A DNA stretch of 40,440 nt, from the NCBI RefSeq assembly GCF_000191885.1, contig NZ_AEWI01000031.1:1-40440 (forward strand). Direction: 5' to 3'. Both the position numbers and the translations under genes were made by a program. This DNA is from Anaerophaga thermohalophila DSM 12881. GTDB taxonomy: Bacteria > Bacteroidota > Bacteroidia > Bacteroidales > Marinilabiliaceae. The stretch's first letter is position 1, and the number at the start of each line of letters is the position of its first letter. Under the pieces are notes generated by a model. That model saw only the letters and a program-made list of their open reading frames with translations. It was not told where the DNA came from and made no database searches. Positions 9,404 through 16,703 of the stretch are shown here, piece after piece.

Positions 9404-9596
9404 AATATGTTATAGTTTGAATTTTTATTAAGTTTAAACTAAATAGATCGTTAGATTTTTAGATATCAGATGTAAGACAATCCATATAATTTTGATATAA
9501 TGTATTTGCCCGCTCTAAAAAAATTTTTTGTTACAAACCAGTAGTTTGCAGCATATAGATTTTAACGAACTATTGAAAAACAAATTTAATGATATT

Positions 9597-9742
9597 TTAT
9601 CCGTATAAATTTATCTAAATAATTGGTCTGATGCAAATCGCTTCATCTTTCATCCGTATAAAATTTATTTATTAAGGTCTGATGCAACTCGCATGCAAGG
9701 ATTTATACATGTTCTTTTGTGACCATCTTTGTCAGGCCCGTT
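9597..9742 (-). repeat. Tandem 98-bp units, one partial and one full
   Basis: A shortened copy (TTATCCGTATAAATTTATC then GGTCTGATGCAAATCG) is followed by a full copy that begins with TTTCATCCGTATAAA at 9648 and ends near GTCAGGCCCG. The hairpin core of this copy is TGAC...GTCA, where other copies have TGGC...GCCA, a paired change. Confidence 0.75.
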
Positions 9743-9814
9743 ACGAAATTAACATTCAATTATATCTTAAACAATCATTTTTCTGCTTTGTTGAAAGCCC
9801 TCTGCCTATGCAAA

Positions 9815-9846
9815 CAAAAAAACCGGTTTCCAATGAAAGAAACCGG
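9815..9846 (-). terminator. Rho-independent terminator of the meaB-tlpA operon
   Basis: On the minus strand the arms are CCGGTTTC and GAAACCGG, with an 8-base loop, followed directly by a T run (plus-strand CAAAAAAA at 9815-9822). It lies 135 bases beyond the stop codon of the tlpA-like gene, which supports an operon that ends here. Confidence 0.75.
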
Positions 9847-9874
9847 CAATTAAAAGAGGTTTTGAGCCGTAGTT

Positions 9875-9940
9875 TGTGTCTGTCCTTAAAGCACCATCTG
9901 TTGCGTTATGATTGCAACTTGCACTTTCTGAGCAGACACA
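9875..9940. repeat. Structured intergenic element, TGTGTCTG/CAGACACA
   Basis: Outer arms TGTGTCTG (9875-9882) and CAGACACA (9933-9940) enclose an inner hairpin, GTTGC...GCAAC. Immediately after the left arm comes TCC. A related element with AGTGTCTGTCC and GGACACT lies at 14093-14196. It falls inside the 3' untranslated region of the tlpA-like gene. Confidence 0.5.
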
Positions 9941-9980
9941 CATATTTTAATCTTCAAAGCCTTCTACAGAAGGACACTAA

Positions 9981-11078
9981 CTATAAAAGTTCTTCCAGTT
10001 TTTCCTGCAATGCTTCCCCACGAAGGTTTTTCTCAATTATCACGCCTTCTTTATCGAGCAGCAATGTGAAAGGAATGGACTGTACACCATACTCATTGGC
10101 CACATCTCCTTCAGGATCGTGCAGCTGAACCCAAGTAATATTATCTTCTTCAACAGCTTTCAGCCATGGTTCTTTTGTTTTGTCAAGCGACACTCCCACA
10201 ATTTCAAAATCATCGCCACCATATTGTTGATAGACTTTTACCATATTGGGGCTCTCTTCACGACAAGGCCTGCACCATGAAGCCCAGAAATCAAGGAATA
10301 CATATTTCCCGTTGAAGTCTTTAAGACTAACTTCGTTTCCTTCGATGTCGGTAAGTGTAAAGTTCGGGGCTTCTTTCCCTATTTGTATCGCTGTTTCAGC
10401 AGCTTTTCGCTTTTTCATAGGTTCCAGAATATCCTTAAGTTCCTGAACATAAGGATGATCTGGAATGTTCTCCTCGAAAGATGCCAGTAACTCCTCCAGT
10501 TCTTCCATCTGCAAAGAATTGGCCATATTCAGAGCAAGGAATGCCCCAACAGCGTTATCGGTATTATCGAAAACAAAATTGCGGTAATACTCCTGCTGCG
10601 ATTGCATAATAGATTGATACTCTGCTGCAAGCGATTGCATTTGTCCCTGATCACCAGCTTTCCGGGCATCCATGAATTCCTGCTGAAGCGACTCAGCCCT
10701 GTCCATTGAAGGCACCGAATTGTTGAACTCCATAAATATCTCATTCAGCTTCCCTCCAACTATCTCTGCATCCTGCAGATTCTCAATATTACCTGAAATT
10801 TTTATATTTTCTGGCTCAAGGAAGAAAGCGACAGGCATTCTGTTGTCATTAATTTTAATCAGATGCAGTTCCGGATATTCAACGGTTCCAGAAAACTCAA
10901 ATGTTCCATCAACAATTTTTACACTGTCTACAGTCTCCGCTCCGCCTTTTCCAACTTTTTGCAGAACGGCGGTTCCTTCATTAACGCCGTCAATTGTTCC
11001 TGACACCGTGTATTGATCTGTTTTACCACAAGATGCCAGTAAAACACCAATTCCCAATAAAAAAGCAATTTTTCTCAT
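9981..11078 (-). CDS. Thioredoxin-like lipoprotein (TlpA/ResA type) with DUF4369 domain
   Basis: A 365-aa protein from the preferred ATG (MRKIAFLLGIGVLLASCGK). An upstream ATG at 11102 would add 8 residues and overlap the end of meaB. The signal peptide ends in the lipobox LLASC. Residues ~25-120 look like DUF4369 (VSGTIDGVNEGTAVLQKVG). The C-terminal half is a TlpA/AhpC-TSA thioredoxin fold with WASWCRPC, cysteines C269 and C272, and the cis-proline region GVQSIPFTLLLD. Such proteins reduce disulfides in the periplasm, for example in cytochrome c maturation; the partner is unknown here. Follows meaB by 10 bases and ends before a terminator at 9815-9846. Confidence 0.92.
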   Translation of the reverse strand: MRKIAFLLGIGVLLASCGKTDQYTVSGTIDGVNEGTAVLQKVGKGGAETVDSVKIVDGTFEFSGTVEYPELHLIKINDNRMPVAFFLEPENIKISGNIENLQDAEIVGGKLNEIFMEFNNSVPSMDRAESLQQEFMDARKAGDQGQMQSLAAEYQSIMQSQQEYYRNFVFDNTDNAVGAFLALNMANSLQMEELEELLASFEENIPDHPYVQELKDILEPMKKRKAAETAIQIGKEAPNFTLTDIEGNEVSLKDFNGKYVFLDFWASWCRPCREESPNMVKVYQQYGGDDFEIVGVSLDKTKEPWLKAVEEDNITWVQLHDPEGDVANEYGVQSIPFTLLLDKEGVIIEKNLRGEALQEKLEELL

Positions 11079-11088
11079 AAAACAATCA

Positions 11089-12204
11089 TTATAGTTTATC
11101 AAAGTATTTATTTAACAGCTCCCGTGCAGCAATAAAAGAACTTGTTTCGTCGTTGAGCACCTTTTGCTCGTATTTTTTCAGTTCGTTCTTAATTTTAGGA
11201 TGCTGATAGAAACTGTTCTTGAGTTGTTCGTTTATGGTTTCAAACATCCAATATTTTGCCTGTTCCCGGCGATTGACTTTAAAGAAACCGTTATTCTTCA
11301 CGAGTTCGACATATTCCATAATCATTTCCCAAATCTCTTTCACTCCCTGGTTTAGAAGGGAAGAGACAATTTCAACCCTGGGCGTCCATCCCGAACGGGG
11401 AGGCGGAAACAAATGGAGGGCATTTCTGTATTCGGCTTGAGCCATCTTTGCCTTTTGCAGGTTTTGACCATCCGCCTTATTAATAGCAATGGCATCTGCC
11501 ATTTCCATAATGCCTCTCTTTATTCCCTGCAGCTCATCACCTGCGCCCGCCAGCATCAGCAACAGAAAAAAATCAACCATAGAATGAACAGCCGTTTCTG
11601 ACTGGCCAACGCCAACTGTTTCAATAAAAATGGTGTCGAAGCCTGCTGCTTCACATAAAATGATCGTCTCCCTGGTTTTTCGTGCAACACCACCCAACGA
11701 ACCGGCCGAGGGGGAGGGACGAATATAAGCATTTTTTTCGGCCGATAATTTTTCCATGCGTGTTTTATCGCCCAAAATGCTCCCCATCGAACGTTCACTA
11801 CTGGGGTCAATGGCCAAGACAGCCAGTTTACCGCCTTTATCAAGAATATGCATACCCAGTGCCTCAATAAAAGTACTTTTCCCCACTCCGGGAACACCTG
11901 TAATGCCAATTCTTATCGATTTGCCTGCATGAGGCACACACCTCTCGATAATTTGCTGAGCCATCTCCTGATGGTCGGCTTTATTACTTTCAATCATTGT
12001 AACAGCCCGGCTCAGGATGGTCACATCTCCCCTCAGAATTCCCTCCACATATTGTTCTACTGACAATTTTGATCGCTTTCTTCCCAAAAAACGACGGGCC
12101 GCATCCGGATTTACAGAAGGCAGGCTTTCTACGCCTTTATTGACGTTAAGGCCCTTGTATGAAGGATCGTTTTCTATATGTTTGTGACCGTCCCAGATAT
12201 TCAT
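11089..12204 (-). CDS. meaB: Methylmalonyl-CoA mutase-associated GTPase MeaB
   Basis: The G3E-family GTPase chaperone that guards loading and protects the B12 cofactor of methylmalonyl-CoA mutase. 371 aa. Walker A GVPGVGKS at residues 103-110; ETVGVGQSE (switch region) and NKADGQN (base recognition) follow. The N-terminal YKGLNVNKGV and PSVNP segments fit the family. The mutase genes are not in this window. The start codon falls exactly at the edge of a 98-bp repeat unit: the CAT at 12202-12204 is part of the repeat's TTCAT end. Co-transcribed with the tlpA-like gene (10-base gap), whose role is not obviously linked. Confidence 0.95.
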   Translation of the reverse strand: MNIWDGHKHIENDPSYKGLNVNKGVESLPSVNPDAARRFLGRKRSKLSVEQYVEGILRGDVTILSRAVTMIESNKADHQEMAQQIIERCVPHAGKSIRIGITGVPGVGKSTFIEALGMHILDKGGKLAVLAIDPSSERSMGSILGDKTRMEKLSAEKNAYIRPSPSAGSLGGVARKTRETIILCEAAGFDTIFIETVGVGQSETAVHSMVDFFLLLMLAGAGDELQGIKRGIMEMADAIAINKADGQNLQKAKMAQAEYRNALHLFPPPRSGWTPRVEIVSSLLNQGVKEIWEMIMEYVELVKNNGFFKVNRREQAKYWMFETINEQLKNSFYQHPKIKNELKKYEQKVLNDETSSFIAARELLNKYFDKL

Positions 12205-12335
12205 CCGTATAAAATTTATTTATTAAGGTCGGATGGAACTCGCATGCAAGAACTTATACATGTTCTGTTGTGGCAAACTTTGCCATGCTCGTTTTATCCG
12301 TATAAAATTTATCTGAGTTATTGGAATGATTCAAC
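12200..12335 (-). repeat. One full and one partial 98-bp unit in tandem
   Basis: The full unit begins TTCATCCGTATAAAATTTA, holds GGATGGAACTCGCATGCAAG and the perfect hairpin TGGCAAA-C-TTTGCCA (about 12270-12284), and ends near 12296, where a second unit begins (TTATCCGTATAAAATTTATC). That second unit is cut at about 12335 by the 300-bp block. Confidence 0.85.
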
Positions 12336-12772
12336 TTATCATACTTTAATTGATGTTAGATTCTTCGCTCCGCTCAGAATGACAAACAGCTAAGGTTGAG
12401 GTTGAGGTTGAGGTTGAGATTAAGGTTGAGGTTGAGATTAAGGTTGAGGTTGAGGTTGAGAGTTCACCACAGATTACACAGATTGACACAGATTTGACAA
12501 TTATCAATCAGATAGAGATTCTTCGCTCCGCTCAGAATGACAGGATGCCCGGTGTCATTCTGAGGAGGAACGACGAAGAATCTGTTCCCTGTTTTTGGTT
12601 TCTTTGATGATTAGAGGCTAAATGGTGCTTATACATATTCTTATTATGAAAAACCTTGTCATGCTCCTTTTATCTTACATTTAATAAATTGTTACGGTTG
12701 TTAGAATTGTTAAAGTTGTTAAGATGTTAATATTGTTAGGTTTGTTAGGTTTGTTAGGTTTGTTAACATTGT
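12336..12772. repeat. Right arm of the long inverted repeat
   Basis: Reverse complement of 1-446. Going rightwards: TTATCATACTTTAATTGATG, a TTCTTCGCTCCGCTCAGAAT motif, a GGTTGA hexamer array (about 12393-12460), the AATCTGTG-type segment, a CATTCTGAG hairpin segment, the interrupted unit half (12627-12674) and a 9-bp-period array to about 12772. The order is identical to the left arm. The array holds extra GGTTTGTTA units, and the arm lacks about 14 bases next to the first CATTCTGAG motif. Confidence 0.9.
12627..12674 (-). repeat. First half of the 98-bp unit, interrupted (right arm copy)
   Basis: Reads in minus orientation as GATAAAAGGAGCATGACAAG ... TATGTATAAG, matching 91-140. The distal half resumes at about 12335, so the block 12336-12626 interrupts the unit at the same place as in the left arm. 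Confidence 0.7.
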
Positions 12773-12832
12773 TGATATTGTAGATGTGTTAGTTGTTAGA
12801 ATGTTATAAGTTTTATCACATTAGCTAACAAT

Positions 12833-12908
12833 CTAATGACCTAATTACCTAATTACCTAATTACCTAATTACCTAATGACCTAATTACCTAATGACCTAA
12901 TTACCTAT
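12833..12908. repeat. 8-bp-period array CTAATTAC/CTAATGAC
   Basis: About nine consecutive 8-base units, alternating CTAATTAC and CTAATGAC, in an intergenic position upstream of nothing obvious on either strand. Arrays of other periods occur elsewhere in the window (6, 7 and 9 bases). Confidence 0.85.
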
Positions 12909-12988
12909 TAAGGCTATCTTTGCTATGCTCATCTCATCATCCAAATAAAATAAAAATTGCTTTCAACCCCGCGTTTCAGGACAAAAAA

Positions 12989-14074
12989 CTACTTCACCAC
13001 TGTTCCGCTCAATCTCAACAACAAAGTGCTTCGCTTTGGATCGTTTGAGTAAACCGTTACGGATTTGTTTTGACGCCCACTCATCCCTCGCGAGTTGAAT
13101 TGTGCCACAATTTTGGTGCTTTCGCCCGGTGCAATAACAGTTTTATCGGGCTGGATAGCGGTACAGCCACACGAAGCTCTGATTTTACGAAGAATAAGAT
13201 TCGATTTTCCCTTGTTGGTAACAATAAAGTCATGCGAAACTTTTTCACCCTGTTTTATCTCTCCAAAATCGAAAACTCTGTCGTCTATTTCAATAACAGG
13301 TGCATTGGCCATTTGTTCTTCCGACCATTTTGAATAATCTTCTTCAATGGTTGCGCTAACACTCAATCTGTTTTTATGATCAGATTCCCCGTTCATCTTC
13401 AGATAAACCTGGTCGACAACAAATCCCCAATCGTCTTTAACCGCAGCATCGTAAGTAGCAACAATTTTACCTTTCTGCCCGGGTTCAAGGGTTTCAGGCT
13501 CCATTCTGATCTTTAAATGCTCAGGAACTCTCTCGAACTCAATTTTTACAGGGCTGTCAGAGGTATTGATCATTTCCAGCTCTTCGGTTTTTACTTCCTG
13601 GGGAGCTATACGTGTAAAGGACAAATGAGCTGTTTTTAAACGGACAGGCCCCATGGCTCGTGGATATATATCCTCAATGGTCTTTTCACGGGGAAGTACC
13701 TTTCCGGTTATTCTCAAAACGATGGTTGACTCCTCACCGTTCGTGTAAACCATTATCGATTTGTTAAAGTTTCCGGGACGGTTGCGTGGATCAAATGTCG
13801 CCTTAACGTAACCTGACTTTCCCGGCTGCACCGGCTGACGTGTCCAGTCGGGGCTGGTACAACCGCAGGAAGCTTTTACGTTATGAACAATCAGAGGCTG
13901 TTCCCCTGTATTTTTAAAGTTAAATGTGTGGGTCACCTTGCCCCCGTCTTCCTTTATCTCTCCAAAATCAAAAATCTTCTCTTCAAATTCAGCATTCGGC
14001 CTGGATGGCTGGCTAAAGGCTGTAACACCCAAAGTGCCAAGCATCAAAATCAAAAAAAGCTTATTTATTTTCAT
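12989..14074 (-). CDS. Exported protein with two DUF1573 domains
   Basis: A 361-aa protein with a signal peptide (MKINKLFLILMLGTLGVTAFSQ). Two immunoglobulin-like DUF1573 repeats are at residues ~28-128 (FDFGEIKEDGGKVTHTFNFKNTG, ASCGCT with C70/C72) and ~262-361 (FDFGEIKQGEKVSHDFIVTNKG, ASCGCT with C302/C304), joined by a third beta-rich region. DUF1573 proteins are abundant in Bacteroidota. They are exported and of unknown function, and the conserved CGC pair is typical. No type IX secretion tail was seen. Likely periplasmic. A possible minus-strand -7 box (TAGCTTTG, 14217-14224) would give a leader of about 140 bases containing the structured element at 14093-14196. Confidence 0.9.
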   Translation of the reverse strand: MKINKLFLILMLGTLGVTAFSQPSRPNAEFEEKIFDFGEIKEDGGKVTHTFNFKNTGEQPLIVHNVKASCGCTSPDWTRQPVQPGKSGYVKATFDPRNRPGNFNKSIMVYTNGEESTIVLRITGKVLPREKTIEDIYPRAMGPVRLKTAHLSFTRIAPQEVKTEELEMINTSDSPVKIEFERVPEHLKIRMEPETLEPGQKGKIVATYDAAVKDDWGFVVDQVYLKMNGESDHKNRLSVSATIEEDYSKWSEEQMANAPVIEIDDRVFDFGEIKQGEKVSHDFIVTNKGKSNLILRKIRASCGCTAIQPDKTVIAPGESTKIVAQFNSRGMSGRQNKSVTVYSNDPKRSTLLLRLSGTVVK

Positions 14075-14092
14075 ATTCTTTAGTATTTAGTT

Positions 14093-14196
14093 AGTGTCTG
14101 TCCATAGAGAACCATTTGCAATCCTTATATAAATACACTTTCCCCGATGCGATCGGGTATCTTTGCAGAGTCAAGCGACATAACCGAGCGGACACT
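14093..14196. repeat. Structured element related to 9875-9940
   Basis: AGTGTCTGTCC at 14093-14103 and GGACACT at 14190-14196 are near-complementary, with a small bulge. Inside lies a perfect hairpin, CCCGAT-GCG-ATCGGG (14143-14157). The left motif GTGTCTGTCC is shared exactly with the element at 9875. The element lies in the probable 5' leader of the DUF1573 gene. The rest of the gap to 14430 (356 bases in all) holds only the promoter at 14376. Confidence 0.45.
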
Positions 14197-14375
14197 TGCT
14201 TGCAAGAACTTAAGTACAAAGCTAACAATATTTTTATTTCTCCATATTTTCTAAAATCATGCCAGTATCATCTGTCTTAAAGTGAAATTTTTCAATACAA
14301 CCTGATTTCCGCAAAGGTTTTATTTTTTCAGGCTTAACCAACAGCCAAGCACTTTTACTTCCTCACATAAAGCAC

Positions 14376-14383
14376 TATCTTTG
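14376..14383 (+). promoter_or_regulatory. Promoter of the M20 peptidase gene, -7 box TATCTTTG
   Basis: TATCTTTG matches TAnnTTTG. The upstream TTTT at 14353-14356 sits 19 bases away, a poor -33 element. Transcription would start near 14390. Another TATCTTTG lies at 14158-14165, inside a repeat. Confidence 0.45.
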
Positions 14384-14496
14384 CTTTTGCTTTTTGACCT
14401 GACGAAACAAACCGGCCGGGCGGTATTTTAATGCCGGCATCGTTTCAGGTGCATAATAACGACATCGTTGACAAACGATATTTGAACGCAACAGAC

Positions 14497-15675
14497 ATGG
14501 AAGAAATAAAAAATCGGATCAAAGAACTGACAAAAGAGCATCTTGAACAAATTATCAAAGACAGACGATACCTCCATCAGCATCCCGAATTGTCGTTCGA
14601 AGAGCATGGTACATCAGCATATATAGCTTCGCGTTTAAGAGAAATGGGTATTCCTTTTCGCGACAAAGTTGCCGGAACAGGAATCATCGCTACCTTAAAA
14701 GGGAAAAGTGAGGGCAAAGTAATTGCACTAAGGGCCGATATGGATGCCCTTCCGATCCAGGAAGAAACCGGACTTCCTTTTGCCTCGGTTAACAAGGGTA
14801 TCATGCATGCCTGCGGACACGATGCACATAGTGCTGCTTTACTTGGTGTTGCCCATATTTTAAATCAGCTAAAAGAAAAATGGACAGGAACCGTTTTACT
14901 GATATTTCAGCCGGGAGAGGAAAAATTTCCGGGCGGCGCAAGCTTGTTGCTTAAAGAGGGTGCACTTGATCGTCCCAAACCCGACCTTGTCATAGGGCAA
15001 CATGTATTACCGGATATGCCGGCCGGCCATGTGGGTTTTAAACCTGGCATGTACATGGCTTCAGGCGACGAGGTTTATCTTACCGTTCACGGACAGGGCG
15101 GACATGCAGCTTTGCCGCATACACTTAACGATACCATCTTAATCGCCTCCCACATTATTGTGGCTCTCCAGCAAATCGTATCGCGCATGGTGCCGGCCAA
15201 TATTCCGACAGTGCTTTCGTTTGGCCGTATTGAAGGATTGGGAGCAACCAATATTATTCCCGGAAAAGTTGAAATTGCCGGAACTTTACGTACCATGGAC
15301 GAAACATGGAGAGAAAAAATTCAGGAACTCATAAAAAAAATTGCCGAAGGAACCGCCATCTCAATGGGAGCTTATTGCACGGTAGATATTAAGCACGGCT
15401 ATCCGGTGGTGCATAACCACGAAAAATCCACAAAAAAGGCAATTTCACTGGCCAAAAATTTTCTTGATGAAGAACGTGTTGAAGATATGGACATACGCAT
15501 GACCGCCGAAGATTTTGGCTATTACACGCATCAATTCCCTTCGGTTTTCTACCGCTTTGGTGTAAAACAGAAAACAGGGAAAACAGGTGCTTTGCATACT
15601 CCGCAATTTAATCTCAACGAAAAAGCCATGGAAACTGCCACCGGTCTGCTGACATGGTTGACGGTTAACTGTTGA
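14497..15675 (+). CDS. M20D-family amidohydrolase (N-acyl amino acid / hippurate hydrolase type)
   Basis: A zinc-type metallopeptidase that removes acyl groups from N-acyl amino acids. 392 aa from the ATG at 14497 (MEEIKNRIKELTKEH). An ATG at 14431 would add 22 residues that do not look like the family, so the later start is preferred. Motifs: YLHQHPELSFEE; LRADMDALPIQEETG; MHACGHDAHSA with metal ligands C106 and H108; IFQPGEE; and C-terminal LHTPQFN. The dimerisation lid domain fits residues ~170-290. No signal peptide, so cytoplasmic. The exact substrate cannot be told from the sequence. Followed by a 125-base nested palindrome. Confidence 0.93.
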   Translation: MEEIKNRIKELTKEHLEQIIKDRRYLHQHPELSFEEHGTSAYIASRLREMGIPFRDKVAGTGIIATLKGKSEGKVIALRADMDALPIQEETGLPFASVNKGIMHACGHDAHSAALLGVAHILNQLKEKWTGTVLLIFQPGEEKFPGGASLLLKEGALDRPKPDLVIGQHVLPDMPAGHVGFKPGMYMASGDEVYLTVHGQGGHAALPHTLNDTILIASHIIVALQQIVSRMVPANIPTVLSFGRIEGLGATNIIPGKVEIAGTLRTMDETWREKIQELIKKIAEGTAISMGAYCTVDIKHGYPVVHNHEKSTKKAISLAKNFLDEERVEDMDIRMTAEDFGYYTHQFPSVFYRFGVKQKTGKTGALHTPQFNLNEKAMETATGLLTWLTVNC

Positions 15676-15689
15676 ATTTATGAGCCCGG

Positions 15690-15814
15690 TCTAAAAAGCC
15701 TTCAAACTGCTGATTTTTACCATTTTTACCCCTGACCCCTAAAGGGAACTGCTAAAAATCAGCAGTTTGAAAAAGTCCCCTTTAGGGGATTTAGGGGTCA
15801 AAAGGCTTTTTAGA
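15690..15814. repeat. Nested palindrome (three-way junction), repeat or bidirectional terminator
   Basis: The outer stem is TCTAAAAAGCCTT (15690-15702) with AAGGCTTTTTAGA (15802-15814), perfect over 13 pairs. An inner stem pairs the 17 bases 15703-15719 with 15753-15769, also perfect. Each inner loop carries a CCCCTTTAGGGG-type tip (15736-15746 and 15777-15788). The rest of the gap to 15940 holds only the regulator promoter. The left edge (GAGCCCGGTCTAAAAAGC) recurs at 22672-22690 as GAGCCTGGTCTAAAAAGC. Lies 15 bases behind the M20 gene. Confidence 0.85.
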
Positions 15815-15894
15815 CTGCATTCATTATTAAAAATCTCTTTTAGAGCAGACTCAATCATTATCAAATTTTAACCTTTAACAATCACTGTTTTTTA

Positions 15895-15902
15895 TAACTT
15901 TG
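15895..15902 (+). promoter_or_regulatory. Promoter of the Crp/Fnr gene, -7 box TAACTTTG
   Basis: TAACTTTG fits TAnnTTTG. A CTTTAAC around 15873-15879 is a plausible weak -33 region. The start of transcription would fall inside the palindrome at 15905-15929. The ATG is at 15941. Confidence 0.6.
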
Positions 15903-15904
15903 TA

Positions 15905-15929
15905 TGTTTTACAACATTGTTATAAAACA
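15905..15929. promoter_or_regulatory. 25-base palindromic operator candidate before the Crp/Fnr gene
   Basis: TGTTTTACAACA (15905-15916), one central T, then TGTTATAAAACA (15918-15929). The two 12-base arms are complementary at 11 of 12 positions. It directly follows the -7 box and ends 11 bases before the ATG. The size and symmetry suit a dimeric Crp/Fnr-type regulator, suggesting autorepression. This is inference from position and symmetry. Confidence 0.6.
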
Positions 15930-15940
15930 TAAACGGGAAA

Positions 15941-16645
15941 ATGGGGACAAAAAAAGGAACACTTCGCGAACCTACCATCAAAGACATACCTCAACTATAT
16001 GATGTCTTAACACCGGAAGAACAGGAATATCTACTGGCCAACCATACGACCATCAAATACCGGAAAAACCAGATCATCTACCAGGAAGGAGAATGGCCAA
16101 CAGGTTTGCTTTGCATAGGTACCGGCAAAGTCAAAATTTACAAGGAAGGCATGATGGGACGTGAGCAGATAGTCAGGATGGCCAGCGGCCCGGGATTTAT
16201 CGGCTACCGTGCCCTGTTTGCAGACGAACGTCACATTGCATCGGCCGTGGTTTTTGAGCCCAGCGTGATATTTCATGTGGCAAAAGATGTTGTCATGAAG
16301 CTGATGAAGTCGAACAACGACCTGTGCATGAATATTATCAAATCGTTTGCCACAGAACTGGGATTTGCCAGGTTCCGAACCGTCTCTCTGACACAAAAAC
16401 ACATTCGCGGCCGTCTGGCCGAAAGCCTCCTTGTTTTGCGCGATATATACGGCTACGAAGAAGACAATTGTACGTTAAGCATTTATTTGTCGCGCGAAGA
16501 CCTGGCCAACTTTTCAAACATGACGGCATCAAATGCCATACGAACCCTGACAGCCTTTGCAAAAGAAAAGTTACTGACAGTTGATGGGCGCATTATTCGT
16601 ATTCTCGATGAACAGAAGCTGGAAAGAATATCAAGATTAGGCTGA
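15941..16645 (+). CDS. Crp/Fnr-family transcriptional regulator
   Basis: A 234-aa protein. Residues ~25-140 form a cyclic-nucleotide-binding-type beta barrel (IKYRKNQIIYQEGEWPTGLLCIGTGKVKIYKEG). A long dimer helix follows, then a C-terminal winged helix-turn-helix (LSREDLANFSNMTASNAIRTLTAFAKEKLLTVDGRIIRILD, about 180-225). No Fnr-type cysteine cluster at the N-terminus, so it is not an iron-sulfur oxygen sensor of the classical kind. The ligand is unknown. Single gene with its own TAnnTTTG promoter and a 25-base palindrome at the transcription start, consistent with autoregulation. ATG start. Confidence 0.93.
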   Translation: MGTKKGTLREPTIKDIPQLYDVLTPEEQEYLLANHTTIKYRKNQIIYQEGEWPTGLLCIGTGKVKIYKEGMMGREQIVRMASGPGFIGYRALFADERHIASAVVFEPSVIFHVAKDVVMKLMKSNNDLCMNIIKSFATELGFARFRTVSLTQKHIRGRLAESLLVLRDIYGYEEDNCTLSIYLSREDLANFSNMTASNAIRTLTAFAKEKLLTVDGRIIRILDEQKLERISRLG

Positions 16646-16672
16646 TTCAATAGATGGTTAGATGTTAGATTA

Positions 16673-16701
16673 TTAGTTGTTAGTTGTTAGTTGTTAGTTG
16701 T
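16673..16701. repeat. 7-bp-period array TTAGTTG
   Basis: Four consecutive TTAGTTG units, intergenic, directly followed by copy 2 of the 120-base direct repeat. Confidence 0.85.
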
Positions 16702-16703
16702 TT

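Larger units (their letters stand above)
9404..9980. other. Gene-free gap with repeats and a terminator
   Basis: A 577-base gap between lpd and the tlpA-like gene, both on the minus strand. It holds the upstream region of lpd (no clear TAnnTTTG box found), a tandem pair of 98-bp units (9597-9742), a minus-strand terminator (9815-9846) and a structured element (9875-9940). A 148-codon open frame from 9682 crosses these repeats and runs into the tlpA-like gene on the opposite strand; it is not taken as a gene. Confidence 0.6.
12205..12988. other. Gene-free gap filled with repeats
   Basis: A 784-base gap between two minus-strand genes. It holds, from left to right, one full and one partial 98-bp unit, the right arm of the long inverted repeat, a segment also found at 21378-21423 (about 12784-12832) and an 8-bp-period array (12833-12908). 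A short piece resembling the unit core (CTATCTTTGCTATGCTCATC) lies near 12915. No gene was recognised. Confidence 0.7.

Noticed and set aside
9682..10128. 148-codon open frame on the plus strand
   Set aside because: Begins in a dispersed repeat, crosses a terminator, then runs antisense through the coding part of the tlpA-like gene.
1..12772. The segment between the inverted arms as a composite transposon
   Set aside because: The arms carry no transposase, the outer ends give no visible target duplication (the left edge is off the window), and the enclosed genes are ordinary housekeeping genes.
12833..12908. Possible CRISPR-like array
   Set aside because: The units are 8 bases, contiguous and without spacers; no cas genes are nearby. 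It is a simple array.
14431..14496. Longer start of the M20 amidohydrolase
   Set aside because: The 22 extra residues do not resemble the family N-terminus; the ATG at 14497 gives the usual length.
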